From NCBI RefSeq assembly GCF_012933505.1, contig NZ_JABBNB010000001.1, positions 310,001 to 374,000 of the forward strand: 64,000 nucleotides of DNA. The letters are read 5' to 3'. Of this stretch, positions 7,746 through 16,034 are shown in pieces. Origin of the DNA: Gordonia asplenii (GTDB taxonomy: Bacteria; Actinomycetota; Actinomycetes; Mycobacteriales; Mycobacteriaceae). Both the position numbers and the translations under genes were made by a program. The notes beneath the pieces were generated by a model, which searched no databases, was not told where the DNA came from, and saw only the letters and a program-made list of their open reading frames with translations. Each line of letters begins with the position of its first letter. Positions within the stretch are counted from its first letter, which is position 1.

Positions 7746-8245
7746 GCGAGGCTGCGACGGTCCGGCTCGTCTGGGCGCAGGATCTCAACGGGGGCATCGG
7801 CAAGGCTGCGCGCATCCCGTGGCGCGTTCCCGAGGACATGGCCCGGTTCAAGGAACTCACCATCGGCCACCCGGTCGTCATGGGGCGAAAGACGTGGGAG
7901 TCGTTGCCGCCTAAGTTCCGTCCGCTGCCCGGCAGACGCAACATCGTCGTCACTCGGGACCGGTCGTGGACGGCCGACGGCGCCGAGGTGGCGTACAGCG
8001 TCGACGACGCCGTGCGACACTGCGACGATTCGTTGGTCTCCGTCATCGGCGGCGGTGAGATCTACCGGGCCGCAATGGATCTGGCGACCGAACTGCTGGT
8101 CACCGAGGTGGATACGGCGGTCGAGGGCGCCGATGCGCACGCACCGAGGATCGGCGACGAGTGGATCGCCGACGTCGGACCGTGGCGGACGTCGACCGCG
8201 CAGGGGCTCGGGTACCGCTTCGTCGATTATCGGCGGCGCGCATAG
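7742..8245 (+). CDS. folA: dihydrofolate reductase
   Basis: Reduces dihydrofolate to tetrahydrofolate with NADPH. At 167 residues it is the standard chromosomal size. Visible motifs are [28 protein letters not shown] (substrate site with the catalytic acidic residue in PEDMARF), [21 protein letters not shown] (cofactor loop) and SVIGGGEIY. Starts at GTG inside the thyA stop and shares one base with the next start (TAGTG at 8243-8247). The three genes are therefore very likely one operon. Confidence 0.97.
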   Translation: MSEAATVRLVWAQDLNGGIGKAARIPWRVPEDMARFKELTIGHPVVMGRKTWESLPPKFRPLPGRRNIVVTRDRSWTADGAEVAYSVDDAVRHCDDSLVSVIGGGEIYRAAMDLATELLVTEVDTAVEGADAHAPRIGDEWIADVGPWRTSTAQGLGYRFVDYRRRA

Positions 8246-9495
8246 TGGCTCGCCCGCGCGACCTGTCGGCGTCGCAAGCGCGTCGAATCGCCCTCGCCGC
8301 ACAGGGTTTCGGAGGTGCGGGATCGCCGTCGACGCCGACGCGCACCGACCTCAAACGCGTCGTCCGGCATACCAGACTGCTGCAGATGGACTCGGTCAAC
8401 ATCTTGGCCCGGGCGCACTACATGCCGATGTACAGCCGCGTCGGGCCGTACGACACCACTATTCTTCAACGCGCAGCGTGGAATTCGAGCGCCCGGCCGC
8501 CGCGACTCCTGGTCGAGTACTGGGCGCACGAGGCCGCGCTGATCCCCGTCGAGGACTGGCCGCTGTTCGGCTGGCGGATGAACGAATTCCGCGACGGACG
8601 CTATCGGTACACCAGAGATGTGATGCGCCGCAACAAATCTCAGGCCAACGACGTCGTCGCCGTGATCACCGAGCGAGGTGCGACGACGCCCCGCGAGATC
8701 GAAGAGGTGCTCGGCATCGAGCGGTCGGCGCATCAGCGCGGCAGCTGGTGGAACCGCGGTGAGGTGAAGCATCTCTGCGAGGCCCTGTTCGCCGCGGGCG
8801 TGCTGTCGGCGATCCGCAATGACCACTTCGTCCGGCACTACGACCTCGCCGACCGCGTCGTCGGGGATGCGGTCGGCGTCGCCGTCGACCGGCGAGACGC
8901 GCACCGCGAGTTGGTGTCTCGTGCGGCGAGCGCGCACGGCATCGCCACGATCGCCGACCTCGCCGACTATTACCGGCTCAAGGCCGCCGACGTGCGGTCG
9001 GTCGTCGGAGATCTCATCGACTCGGGGGAGATCACCGCGGTCGCGGTCCACGGCTGGGCGGATCCCGCGTACCTGCATCGCGATGCGAAGATTCCGCGGG
9101 CCGTCGATCGGGCCGCGTTGCTGTCGCCGTTCGACCCGCTGATCTTCTTCCGGCCGCGCACCGAACGACTCTTCGACTTTCATTACCGCATCGAGATCTA
9201 TGTCCCCGAACACAAACGCGTCCACGGCTACTATGTGCTGCCGTTCCTGATGGGGGAGTCCGTCGTCGCTCGCGTCGACCTCAAGGCCGACCGCAAAGGG
9301 GCTGTCCTGCAGGTGCTCTCGTCACATCTCGAGCCGGGATTCGACGCCGGCGACGTTACCGAGGCACTGGCCGCAGAGTTGTCGAGGATGGCCCGCTGGC
9401 GCGGGCTCGGTGTCGTCGACGTGCATCGGAAAGGGGATCTCGCGGCACCCTTGCGTCGGGCTGTCGCGAATCTTCAAGACGTCGCCGTCGGGTGA
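8245..9495 (+). CDS. YcaQ/AlkX-type DNA glycosylase (winged-helix HTH_42 family)
   Basis: A 416-residue member of the HTH_42 family, which comprises the Streptomyces AlkZ and E. coli YcaQ/AlkX glycosylases that unhook DNA interstrand crosslinks and remove alkylated purines. The catalytic motif QMD occurs in LLQMDSVN near residue 48. This Q-x-D form is the AlkX/YcaQ type, whereas AlkZ has Q-x-Q. Other family segments are LVEYWAHEAALIP, RGSWWNRGEVKHLCEALF, LLSPFDPLIFFRPRTERLFDF and GYYVLPFLMGE. The start GTG at 8245 shares its G with the folA stop. It probably protects DNA from alkylation or crosslinks. No damage-inducible promoter is visible. Confidence 0.85.
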   Translation: MARPRDLSASQARRIALAAQGFGGAGSPSTPTRTDLKRVVRHTRLLQMDSVNILARAHYMPMYSRVGPYDTTILQRAAWNSSARPPRLLVEYWAHEAALIPVEDWPLFGWRMNEFRDGRYRYTRDVMRRNKSQANDVVAVITERGATTPREIEEVLGIERSAHQRGSWWNRGEVKHLCEALFAAGVLSAIRNDHFVRHYDLADRVVGDAVGVAVDRRDAHRELVSRAASAHGIATIADLADYYRLKAADVRSVVGDLIDSGEITAVAVHGWADPAYLHRDAKIPRAVDRAALLSPFDPLIFFRPRTERLFDFHYRIEIYVPEHKRVHGYYVLPFLMGESVVARVDLKADRKGAVLQVLSSHLEPGFDAGDVTEALAAELSRMARWRGLGVVDVHRKGDLAAPLRRAVANLQDVAVG

Positions 9496-9512
9496 TTCCT
9501 AGGCTTGAGGTC

Positions 9513-10082
9513 ATGGAAACACACGAAGAACTCGACGCTGTGCTCGCCGACCTCGGCGACCTCCTGGCCGCCGCCGCCCACACACCCGCCGGGGCCGTTA
9601 CGCCCTGCACCGACTTCGACTTCGCGACGCTGCGCCAGCACGTGGTCGGCTGGATGTCGGCCTTCACCGAGGGATTCAGCGCCGACGACCATCAATGCGG
9701 CGACGCCGAGGCGGTAGTCGTCGTCGGCGACGGGTCCGACCAGGTATGCGACTTGCGGGCTCGGCTCGCGCAGGTACTTCCCGCGGCCGCCGAGCATCCG
9801 GTGCGCATCGGCGACGCCGAGATGCCCGGCGGGATGTCTCTGTCGATGATCCTCTGGGAATATCAGGTGCATGGCTGGGATCTCGCTCGTGCCGCCGGAA
9901 TGGATTGGCGCCCAGCCGAATCCGGCGTGAACGAGTCGCTGCGGTTCGCGCCGACGATGCTGACCCCCGACTACCAGGGAGAGGGCAAGACCTTCGCACC
10001 CGCCGTCGACGTCGCGAACGACGCGCCGGCGATCGACCGGTTGGTGGCGATGTCGGGGCGGGATCCGAAGTGGTCGGCGTAG
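9513..10082 (+). CDS. TIGR03086 family (mycothiol-dependent maleylpyruvate isomerase-like) protein
   Basis: A 189-residue protein of the DinB/mycothiol-dependent maleylpyruvate isomerase superfamily. ATG 9513 follows a TTGAGGT stretch. The opening LDAVLADLGDLLAAA..TPCTDFDFATLRQHVVGWM and the mid segment SMILWEYQVHGWDLARAAG are characteristic: a histidine of the metal triad lies in LRQHVVGW and another in YQVHGWDLA. The superfamily uses a divalent metal and often mycothiol. The substrate of this branch is unknown. It is the last gene before a convergent junction with the PHA operon. Confidence 0.75.
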   Translation: METHEELDAVLADLGDLLAAAAHTPAGAVTPCTDFDFATLRQHVVGWMSAFTEGFSADDHQCGDAEAVVVVGDGSDQVCDLRARLAQVLPAAAEHPVRIGDAEMPGGMSLSMILWEYQVHGWDLARAAGMDWRPAESGVNESLRFAPTMLTPDYQGEGKTFAPAVDVANDAPAIDRLVAMSGRDPKWSA

Positions 10083-10095
10083 GGGACTGCCCTAC
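10079..10095. terminator. short hairpin between convergent genes
   Basis: GTAGGG (10079-10084) and CCCTAC (10090-10095) form a perfect 6-bp stem with a 5-base loop. It overlaps both stop codons of the convergent pair. There is no T-tract, as usual for actinobacterial terminators. Confidence 0.4.
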
Positions 10096-11276
10096 ACGAA
10101 CGCGCTGTGCCCGGTGATCGACTTGCCCACGATCAGCGTGTTCATCTCCCGCGTTCCCTCGTACGAGTAGATCGCCTCGGCGTCGGCGACGAACCGTCCG
10201 ACGTTGTGTTCCAACAGGATTCCATTGCCGCCCATCAGCTCTCGTGCCCAGCCGACCGTCTCGCGCATCCGGACCGTGCAGAACGCCTTCGCCAGCGACG
10301 AGTGACGGTCGGCCGCCTGGCCGGCATCTTGCAGCTGCGACAGCCGTGTCACCAGTCCCCACGACGCCGTGATGTTGCCCAGCATCCGGACGAGTAGGTC
10401 CTGCACGAGCTGGAATCCGGCGATCGGACGGCCGAACTGTTCGCGCTCCAGCGAATACGCCAGGGCGTTCTCGTATGCGCCGCGAGCACAACCGACCGCC
10501 ATCCACGCCACGCCGGCACGCGTCATCCGCAACACGTCGGCCGTCGCGGCGAACGAGTTCGCGTTCTGCAGCCGGTCGGCCTCGTCGACGCGGACGTCGG
10601 TCAGCGTGATCAGCCCGTTCTGCACGATCCGCAGCGCGAACTTGTGCTCCTGCTTCTCCACCGCGAAGCCCGGCGCATGGTTGTCGACGATGAACCCCTT
10701 GACCTGCCCGTCCGCCTCGTCGCGGGCCCAGATGATGGTCAGGTCACCGATCGGGGCGTTGCCGATCCACTTCTTGCGCCCGTTGAGGATCCACGTGTCG
10801 CTGTCGCGGCGCGCGGTCGTGGTCAGACCGCCCGCCGCACCCGACCCGACGTCGGGCTCGGTCAGCCCGAACGAACCGATCAACTCGGCGCGTGCCATCT
10901 TCGGCAGATACTTCTGCTTCTGCTCGTCCGACCCGCATAAGTAGATCGAGCCCATCGACAGTCCGCTGTGGACGCCGTGGAAGGTCGCGACCGACGAGTC
11001 GACCCGCGCCAGTTCCATGGCCAGCATTCCGTCGAACAGGTAACTGCGCCCGGCACATCCGTACCCCGCATACGGGCTGCCGGCGACGCCCAGCTCGGCG
11101 TAGCCGGGCAGGATCTCGCTCGGGAACTGCGCCTTCGACCAGTACTCCAGCAACAGCGGCTGCACATCGGTTGCGAGGTAGTCGCGGACGCGGCCGATCA
11201 CCGCGCGGTCGTCGTCGCCGAGCAGCGCGTCGAAATCGTAGAAGTCGGCGGCGTAGTCGGGTGGGGTGGCGGGCAT
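10092..11276 (-). CDS. acyl-CoA dehydrogenase, glutaryl-CoA dehydrogenase-like
   Basis: A 394-residue FAD-dependent dehydrogenase. Family segments in order are ELARVDSSVATFHGVHSGLSMGSI, KYLPKMARAELIGSFGLTEPDVGS (flavin/substrate loop), KKWIGNAP, LEREQFGRPIAGFQL and the C-terminal YEGTREMNTLIVGKSITG. The catalytic base is the Glu in YEGT, as in the glutaryl-CoA dehydrogenase branch. It oxidises an acyl-CoA to the enoyl-CoA and passes electrons to ETF. It is the last gene of the PHA operon, one base downstream of the depolymerase-like gene, so it likely feeds or drains the enoyl-CoA pool used by the hydratase. True substrate not proven. Confidence 0.85.
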   Translation of the reverse strand: MPATPPDYAADFYDFDALLGDDDRAVIGRVRDYLATDVQPLLLEYWSKAQFPSEILPGYAELGVAGSPYAGYGCAGRSYLFDGMLAMELARVDSSVATFHGVHSGLSMGSIYLCGSDEQKQKYLPKMARAELIGSFGLTEPDVGSGAAGGLTTTARRDSDTWILNGRKKWIGNAPIGDLTIIWARDEADGQVKGFIVDNHAPGFAVEKQEHKFALRIVQNGLITLTDVRVDEADRLQNANSFAATADVLRMTRAGVAWMAVGCARGAYENALAYSLEREQFGRPIAGFQLVQDLLVRMLGNITASWGLVTRLSQLQDAGQAADRHSSLAKAFCTVRMRETVGWARELMGGNGILLEHNVGRFVADAEAIYSYEGTREMNTLIVGKSITGHSAFV

Positions 11277-11277
11277 G

Positions 11278-12168
11278 TCAGCCTCCGGGAGTGAGTTGGA
11301 CGTCGGATCCCCGGCGCCATGGCTTGCGGGCCACCCGCGGCGGACCGAGGTAGTCGTCGATGACGGGACCGAATACGTCGGCTGCCAGAATCAGTTCGAT
11401 GTGGCCGCCCGGATGTGAATGCAGGGTGGCCCGGGGGATGAGCCCATTCATGATGCGTGCGTTGATCATCGGGACGATCGGGTCGTCGGTGCCCGCGATG
11501 ATCAGGGTGCGCTGCCGGATGGCGGGCAACGCGAAGATCGACGTCCAGATCGACCCGGCCATCAACTGGTGTAGATAGCCCTTCTTCGACCCGGCGTGCA
11601 ATTGCCGGATCAGCAGTTCGGCGACGTCCTGACCGTGTTCGCGCACCACCCCGCCGTACAATTGCGCGGCGATCGACGCTCCGTACGACGGATCGCGAAA
11701 CCGCCTGGGGGTCACCATCTTCGACAGCACCCGCGGATTGCCGGGCACCATGACGGCACCGGTCCCGGTCGCCACCAGAATCAGCCGGCGGCATCGCCGC
11801 GGGTTCTGGAATGCGAACTGCTGCGCCAGTGCGCCGCCCCATGACAGACCCAGCACGTCGACGACCCCGATGTCGAGGTGGTCGAGCACGCGGCCGAGAA
11901 CCCAAGCGAGATAAGGGAATCCGTAGGGCAGCGGCGACGTCGGCGACTCACCGGTCCCCGGCACGTCGAAGCGGACCACCGGGCGCTCCGGGTCGAGGTT
12001 CTCGACCAGCGGGTCGAGCACTTCCAGACTCGCGCCGATTCCGTTGCACATCACCAGCGGCACCCCGACGCCGGGGCGATACCGTACGCGGATGCGCTGC
12101 CAACCGGTCGCGATGTAGGTGTCCTGGCTGTCCTGCGGCGCGGCCGCCTTCTCATCGACGGTGCTCAT
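11278..12168 (-). CDS. phaZ: alpha/beta hydrolase, intracellular PHA depolymerase-like
   Basis: A 296-residue alpha/beta hydrolase. Start ATG at 12168 overlaps the stop of the upstream MaoC gene by four bases. Features are the oxyanion segment MCNGIGASLEVLDPLVENLD, RFDVPGTGES, the nucleophile elbow GLSWGGALAQQFA, the acid in IAGTDDPIVP and the histidine in HPGGHIELIL. This set matches medium-chain poly(3-hydroxyalkanoate) depolymerases (TIGR02240), which cleave stored polyester to hydroxyacids. The position immediately after PHA synthase and hydratase supports that role. A different hydrolase specificity cannot be excluded. Confidence 0.8.
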   Translation of the reverse strand: MSTVDEKAAAPQDSQDTYIATGWQRIRVRYRPGVGVPLVMCNGIGASLEVLDPLVENLDPERPVVRFDVPGTGESPTSPLPYGFPYLAWVLGRVLDHLDIGVVDVLGLSWGGALAQQFAFQNPRRCRRLILVATGTGAVMVPGNPRVLSKMVTPRRFRDPSYGASIAAQLYGGVVREHGQDVAELLIRQLHAGSKKGYLHQLMAGSIWTSIFALPAIRQRTLIIAGTDDPIVPMINARIMNGLIPRATLHSHPGGHIELILAADVFGPVIDDYLGPPRVARKPWRRGSDVQLTPGG

Positions 12169-12617
12169 CGGTACAACACCACCCATTCGGCGATGCACGC
12201 CGGCCGATCGGATCCGTCGAGCTCGTAGGTGATCTTGAAGACGGCCTCCACGCCGGCCGGCTTCTGTTGAGCAGCGGCGAGTTCGACGACGCCGCGGATC
12301 TTCTTGCCGACCGGGACCGGCGCCGGGAAGCGCACCTTGTTGAGGCCGTAGTTCAATGCCGCGGCCACATTGTCGATCTGCACCGTCTCGGCGAGCAGCA
12401 GCGGAGCGAGCGACAGGGTGAGGTAGCCATGGGCGATGGTGCCGCCGAACGGTCCGGCCGCGGCCCGTTCCACGTCGATGTGAATCCACTGGTGATCACC
12501 GGTGGCGTCGGCGAATTGATTGACGCGGTCCTGGGTGATCTCGATCCACTCGGAGGTGCCGAGCACCTTCCCGACATAGTCCACAATGGAGGCTGGGTTG
12601 GCGATCTGGGTAGCCAT
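12165..12617 (-). CDS. phaJ: MaoC-like (R)-specific enoyl-CoA hydratase
   Basis: A 150-residue hot-dog-fold hydratase. ATG 12617 follows AAAGGAG. Hydratase motif residues are visible in the segment beginning DATGDHQWIHID and continuing GPFGGTIAHGY: Asp and His act as the catalytic pair in this family. Such enzymes convert trans-enoyl-CoA from beta-oxidation to (R)-3-hydroxyacyl-CoA, the monomer used by PHA synthase encoded just upstream. Size and gene order fit PhaJ. The broader alternative is a MaoC dehydratase for other acyl-CoAs. Confidence 0.85.
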   Translation of the reverse strand: MATQIANPASIVDYVGKVLGTSEWIEITQDRVNQFADATGDHQWIHIDVERAAAGPFGGTIAHGYLTLSLAPLLLAETVQIDNVAAALNYGLNKVRFPAPVPVGKKIRGVVELAAAQQKPAGVEAVFKITYELDGSDRPACIAEWVVLYR

Positions 12618-12661
12618 GCGTACTCCTTTCAGAAATGAGAAGCGTTGGGGGAGAAGCGGTC

Positions 12662-14362
12662 TTACGATTCGAGCACATACGTTCCCGGTGCCGGGGCGAG
12701 CGGCTCGAAGCCCGCTGTACCGAGCGCGCTCGGTGCGTCCACTTCGGCGCCGCCACGCTCGTTGAGCCATGAGATGTGATCCGGCCACCACGAGTCCGAG
12801 TGCTTCTCGGCGGTCTGCAACCACTCTTCGGGGGTGACGTCGGAGTCGGCCGGCCCGGTGCGGAACGAGGCCTTCGGGTTCCCGGGCGGATTCACCAGTG
12901 AGGCGATATGGCCGCTCGTCGACAGCACGTAGCGGCTGTTCTTCGAGCCGAGCAGGGCGGCACTGCGGTAGGTCGCCTGCCACGGGCAGATGTGATCGGC
13001 GATGCCGCCGACGACATACGAGTCGCGTTCGATCGCACCGAGGTCGACAGGGGTGCCCAGCATGGTGGCCTTGCCCGCGGTGACCAGGTCATTGCCCAAT
13101 CCCATCATCACCATGTCTTTGTGCAGCTCAGCGGTCATCCGCGTGGTGTCGGCGTTCCAGAACAGGACGTCGAACGCGGCGGGCGAACGGCCCTGGATGT
13201 AGTTGTTCACCCAGTAGCGCCACACCAGGTCGGTGGGCCGCAGCCACGCGAACATCTCCGCCATCGCCCGGCCGTCGAGGTATCCCTTGTTCGACGACTG
13301 CCGGATCGCGGCGTGCGCGGCGCGCTCACTGGCCAGCGCCGAAGCGAAACCGGCCTGGTTCTGGTCGAGAACGGTCACCCCGAGGGTCAACGAGTTGACC
13401 TTGTCACCCTGGCCGGTGGCCTCCAGGTGTGCCAGCGTCATCGCGGCAAGGATGCCGCCGGAGCAGGTGGCCGACACATTGGTGGTGTGCGATCCGGTGA
13501 TCGACTGCGTCGCCTCGATCGCTTCGATGATCGCCTTGCCGTACGCGTCGAATCCCCAATCACGGTGGCGTGCTTTGGGATTGCGCCACGAGATGGCGAA
13601 CACCTGCTGGCCGTTCTGGACGTAGTACTCGATCATCGAGCGCTTGGGCGCGATGTCCATGATGTAGTACTTGTTGATCACCGGCGGGACCAGCAGCAGC
13701 GGCACCTCGCGGACCTGCTTGGTCTGCGGTGCGTACTGGATGAGCTCGAACATCCGGGTGCGCAGCACCACGGCGCCCTTGGTGGTCGCGACGGTCTCTC
13801 CGACGGTGAACGCGTCCGGCTCGACCATTGCGGGCACTCGAGGCTTCGAGGCCATGTCGCGCACGAAGGCCTTGAAGCCGCGGACCGCGGACAGGCCACC
13901 GGTGTCGATCAGCGCCTTCCAGCCGAGCGGGTTGAGGATGATGTTGTTGGTGGGCGACAGACCTTCGATGAAGTTGTCCAGTGCGAAGCGCACCTTCTCG
14001 GCGTCGCGCCAATCCAAATCGGTTGCGGCGTAAAGCTGTTCGACGGTGTCCGACGCCGCGAGGTAGGCCTGCTCGATGCGGTGCAGAACGGCGTTGCCGG
14101 CCCACGCGGGATCGGCGAAACGCTTGTCGTGGCGGGCCGGTTGACGGTTGGAGCGGCCGACGGCGATGGTGCCCAGCTCCTTGGCCAGGCCCGCGCCCTT
14201 CTCGGCGACGGTGATCGGCTGCTTCGCCAGTTCCATTCCGAAGCGCGCCCACGCGGCGTTGGGGGCCATCCGGTTGGCGAACGATTTGGTGGAGTTGACG
14301 AGTAGCAGGTCCAGCGGCGCGGCGATCTCGCCCGCGGCGGCGTTGTTGTGAGCGATAGTCAT
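12662..14362 (-). CDS. phaC: poly(3-hydroxyalkanoate) synthase
   Basis: A 566-residue polymerase that joins (R)-3-hydroxyacyl-CoAs into storage polyester at the granule surface. The catalytic cysteine lies in the lipase-like box SATCSGG, the aspartate in VVGGIADHICPW and the histidine in SGHIASLVNPPGNP. Other family segments include PSPTNN-like LSPTNNIILNP and LLLVPPVINKYYIMD and ISWRNPKARHRDWGFD. Length is that of class I/II single-subunit enzymes. ATG 14362 is preceded by AAGGAAT. It lies between the acyl-CoA ligase and the hydratase in one run of - strand genes. Confidence 0.97.
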   Translation of the reverse strand: MTIAHNNAAAGEIAAPLDLLLVNSTKSFANRMAPNAAWARFGMELAKQPITVAEKGAGLAKELGTIAVGRSNRQPARHDKRFADPAWAGNAVLHRIEQAYLAASDTVEQLYAATDLDWRDAEKVRFALDNFIEGLSPTNNIILNPLGWKALIDTGGLSAVRGFKAFVRDMASKPRVPAMVEPDAFTVGETVATTKGAVVLRTRMFELIQYAPQTKQVREVPLLLVPPVINKYYIMDIAPKRSMIEYYVQNGQQVFAISWRNPKARHRDWGFDAYGKAIIEAIEATQSITGSHTTNVSATCSGGILAAMTLAHLEATGQGDKVNSLTLGVTVLDQNQAGFASALASERAAHAAIRQSSNKGYLDGRAMAEMFAWLRPTDLVWRYWVNNYIQGRSPAAFDVLFWNADTTRMTAELHKDMVMMGLGNDLVTAGKATMLGTPVDLGAIERDSYVVGGIADHICPWQATYRSAALLGSKNSRYVLSTSGHIASLVNPPGNPKASFRTGPADSDVTPEEWLQTAEKHSDSWWPDHISWLNERGGAEVDAPSALGTAGFEPLAPAPGTYVLES

Positions 14363-14407
14363 ATCGGGATTCCTTGGAGTAACAGCGGCTCAGTCGGCAG
14401 CGGTGGT

Positions 14408-15898
14408 TCAGTTGGTGGGGATGACGATGTCGCGTTTCTGGATCTTCCCGGTCGGGCCGGTCGGCAGGGCGTCGAGGAACCAGATCTGCCGCGGGTACTT
14501 GTAGGCGGCGACGCGTTCCTTGGTGTAGTCGCGCAGTTCCTCTTCGGTGACCGAGGCGCCCGGCTTGAGCTGGACCGCGGCACCGACCTCCTCGCCGAGT
14601 GAGGAATGCGGAATGCCGACCACCGCGGCCGCGGCGACGGCGGGATGCTCGTAGAGCACCTCTTCCACCTCACGCGGGTAGATGTTGAAGCCGCCGCGGA
14701 TGATCATGTCCTTGGTGCGGTCGACGATGCGGTAGTAGCCGTCGGCATCCTTGGTGCCGACGTCGCCGGTCGAGAACCAGCCGTCGGCGTCGATGGACTT
14801 CGCGGTCGCCTCGGGCAGATTCCAGTAGCCCTTCATCACGTTGTGGCCGCGGATCTGGATCTCACCGGGAGCGTCGACGTCGGCTTCGGTGCCGTCGACG
14901 GTGACGACGCGCATCTCGACGCCTTCGATCGGGGTGCCGATGCTGCCGGCCTTGCGTTCTTTGTCCGGGTGGTTGAAGCAGGCGACCGGAGAGGTCTCCG
15001 ACAATCCGTATCCCTCCAGGATCGCGGCGTCGAACGCGGCTTCGAAGTCGGTGATCACCTGCGCGGGCAGCGCGGCGCCGCCGGAGGCGCACAGTCGCAG
15101 CGTGCTGGTGTCGTCGGTGTCGGTGCGAGCCGCGATGAGTGCCGAGTACATCGTCGGGACGCCCTCGAAGATGGTGACCTTGTCGGCGGCGATCGTGTCG
15201 AGCACGACGCGCGGGTCGAAGCGCGGAATCAGGGTGAGCGTCGACTGGGAGTACACCGCGGAGTTGAGTCCACACGTCAAGCCGAAGACGTGGAACAACG
15301 GCAGGCAACCCATGATCACGTCGTCGGGCTGTGCGCTGAACAGGGTGCGCACGCTGACCTCGGCGTTGCGGCCGAGACCGACATGGGTCAGTTCGGCGCC
15401 CTTGGGCTTGCCGGTGGTCCCGGAGGTGTGCAGGATGACCGCGGTGTCGAGGCCGTCGCGTGCCACCGGCGCGGCCTGGGGCGTCGACCCCGCGATCGCT
15501 GCGACCAGGGCGTCGTCGGCGATGATGCAGCGGGCGCCGGCCGCCTGTGCTCCGGCGTTCGCCTCCTCGGCGAAGGTCGGTACCGCGAAGAGGATCTTGG
15601 CAGAGGTGTTGGACAGGTAGAACTCGATCTCCCGCGACTTGAGCAGCGGGTTCATCGGTACGGCGACGGCACCGGCGCGCAGGATGCCGTAGAACAGGAT
15701 CGCGAACTCGGGCACGTTCGGCAGCATCAGGCCGATCCGGTCGCCGGGCTCGATTCCGTTGTCGGCCAGCAGGGTGGCGACGCGAGCGGCGGCGTCGTCG
15801 AAAGCGGCATAGGAGTAGGTGGTCGGTCCGCATTTGAGCGCGGCGTGTGCCGGGCGCGCGGCGGCGGCTGCGACGAGGTTTTCAGCGAGGTTGGTCAT
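14408..15898 (-). CDS. fatty acid-CoA ligase (acyl-CoA synthetase)
   Basis: A 496-residue AMP-forming ligase that activates fatty acids with ATP and CoA. The P-loop-like motif is ILHTSGTTGKPKGAELTH. Further motifs are EGYGLSETSPVACFN, GWFSTGDVGTKDADGYYRIVDRTKDMIIRGGFNIYP and the C-terminal catalytic lysine in PTGPTGKIQKRD. First gene of the PHA operon (45 bases before phaC), so it probably supplies acyl-CoA for beta-oxidation and polymer synthesis. ATG at 15898 is followed upstream by a 136-base gap holding a palindromic operator-like site. Chain-length preference cannot be read from sequence. Confidence 0.92.
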   Translation of the reverse strand: MTNLAENLVAAAAARPAHAALKCGPTTYSYAAFDDAAARVATLLADNGIEPGDRIGLMLPNVPEFAILFYGILRAGAVAVPMNPLLKSREIEFYLSNTSAKILFAVPTFAEEANAGAQAAGARCIIADDALVAAIAGSTPQAAPVARDGLDTAVILHTSGTTGKPKGAELTHVGLGRNAEVSVRTLFSAQPDDVIMGCLPLFHVFGLTCGLNSAVYSQSTLTLIPRFDPRVVLDTIAADKVTIFEGVPTMYSALIAARTDTDDTSTLRLCASGGAALPAQVITDFEAAFDAAILEGYGLSETSPVACFNHPDKERKAGSIGTPIEGVEMRVVTVDGTEADVDAPGEIQIRGHNVMKGYWNLPEATAKSIDADGWFSTGDVGTKDADGYYRIVDRTKDMIIRGGFNIYPREVEEVLYEHPAVAAAAVVGIPHSSLGEEVGAAVQLKPGASVTEEELRDYTKERVAAYKYPRQIWFLDALPTGPTGKIQKRDIVIPTN

Positions 15899-16011
15899 GG
15901 GTGCTCCGCTCTTCGAGGCTCTTCGAGGTCGAACTTTTTCTACCTCTTAAGCGTGCGCCCCGACACCCCTTTCCCGCGATGGTGCGCTGCCTAACGTTTG
16001 CCGCACCCGAG

Positions 16012-16026
16012 TGTGCACATGCACAA
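16012..16026. promoter_or_regulatory. operator-like site upstream of the PHA operon
   Basis: TGTGCACATGCACAA at 16012-16026 is nearly palindromic. Its reverse complement matches the site at 17278-17292 in 14 of 15 positions. It lies about 110 bases before the acyl-CoA ligase start and just beyond the end of the PucR-type gene. The pairing suggests control of both units by that regulator. Confidence 0.5.
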
Positions 16027-16034
16027 CGTGGGTT

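Noticed and set aside
12908..14305. Long plus-strand frame opposite phaC
   Set aside because: It mirrors the phaC codons and has no recognisable domain; the minus-strand gene has all catalytic residues.
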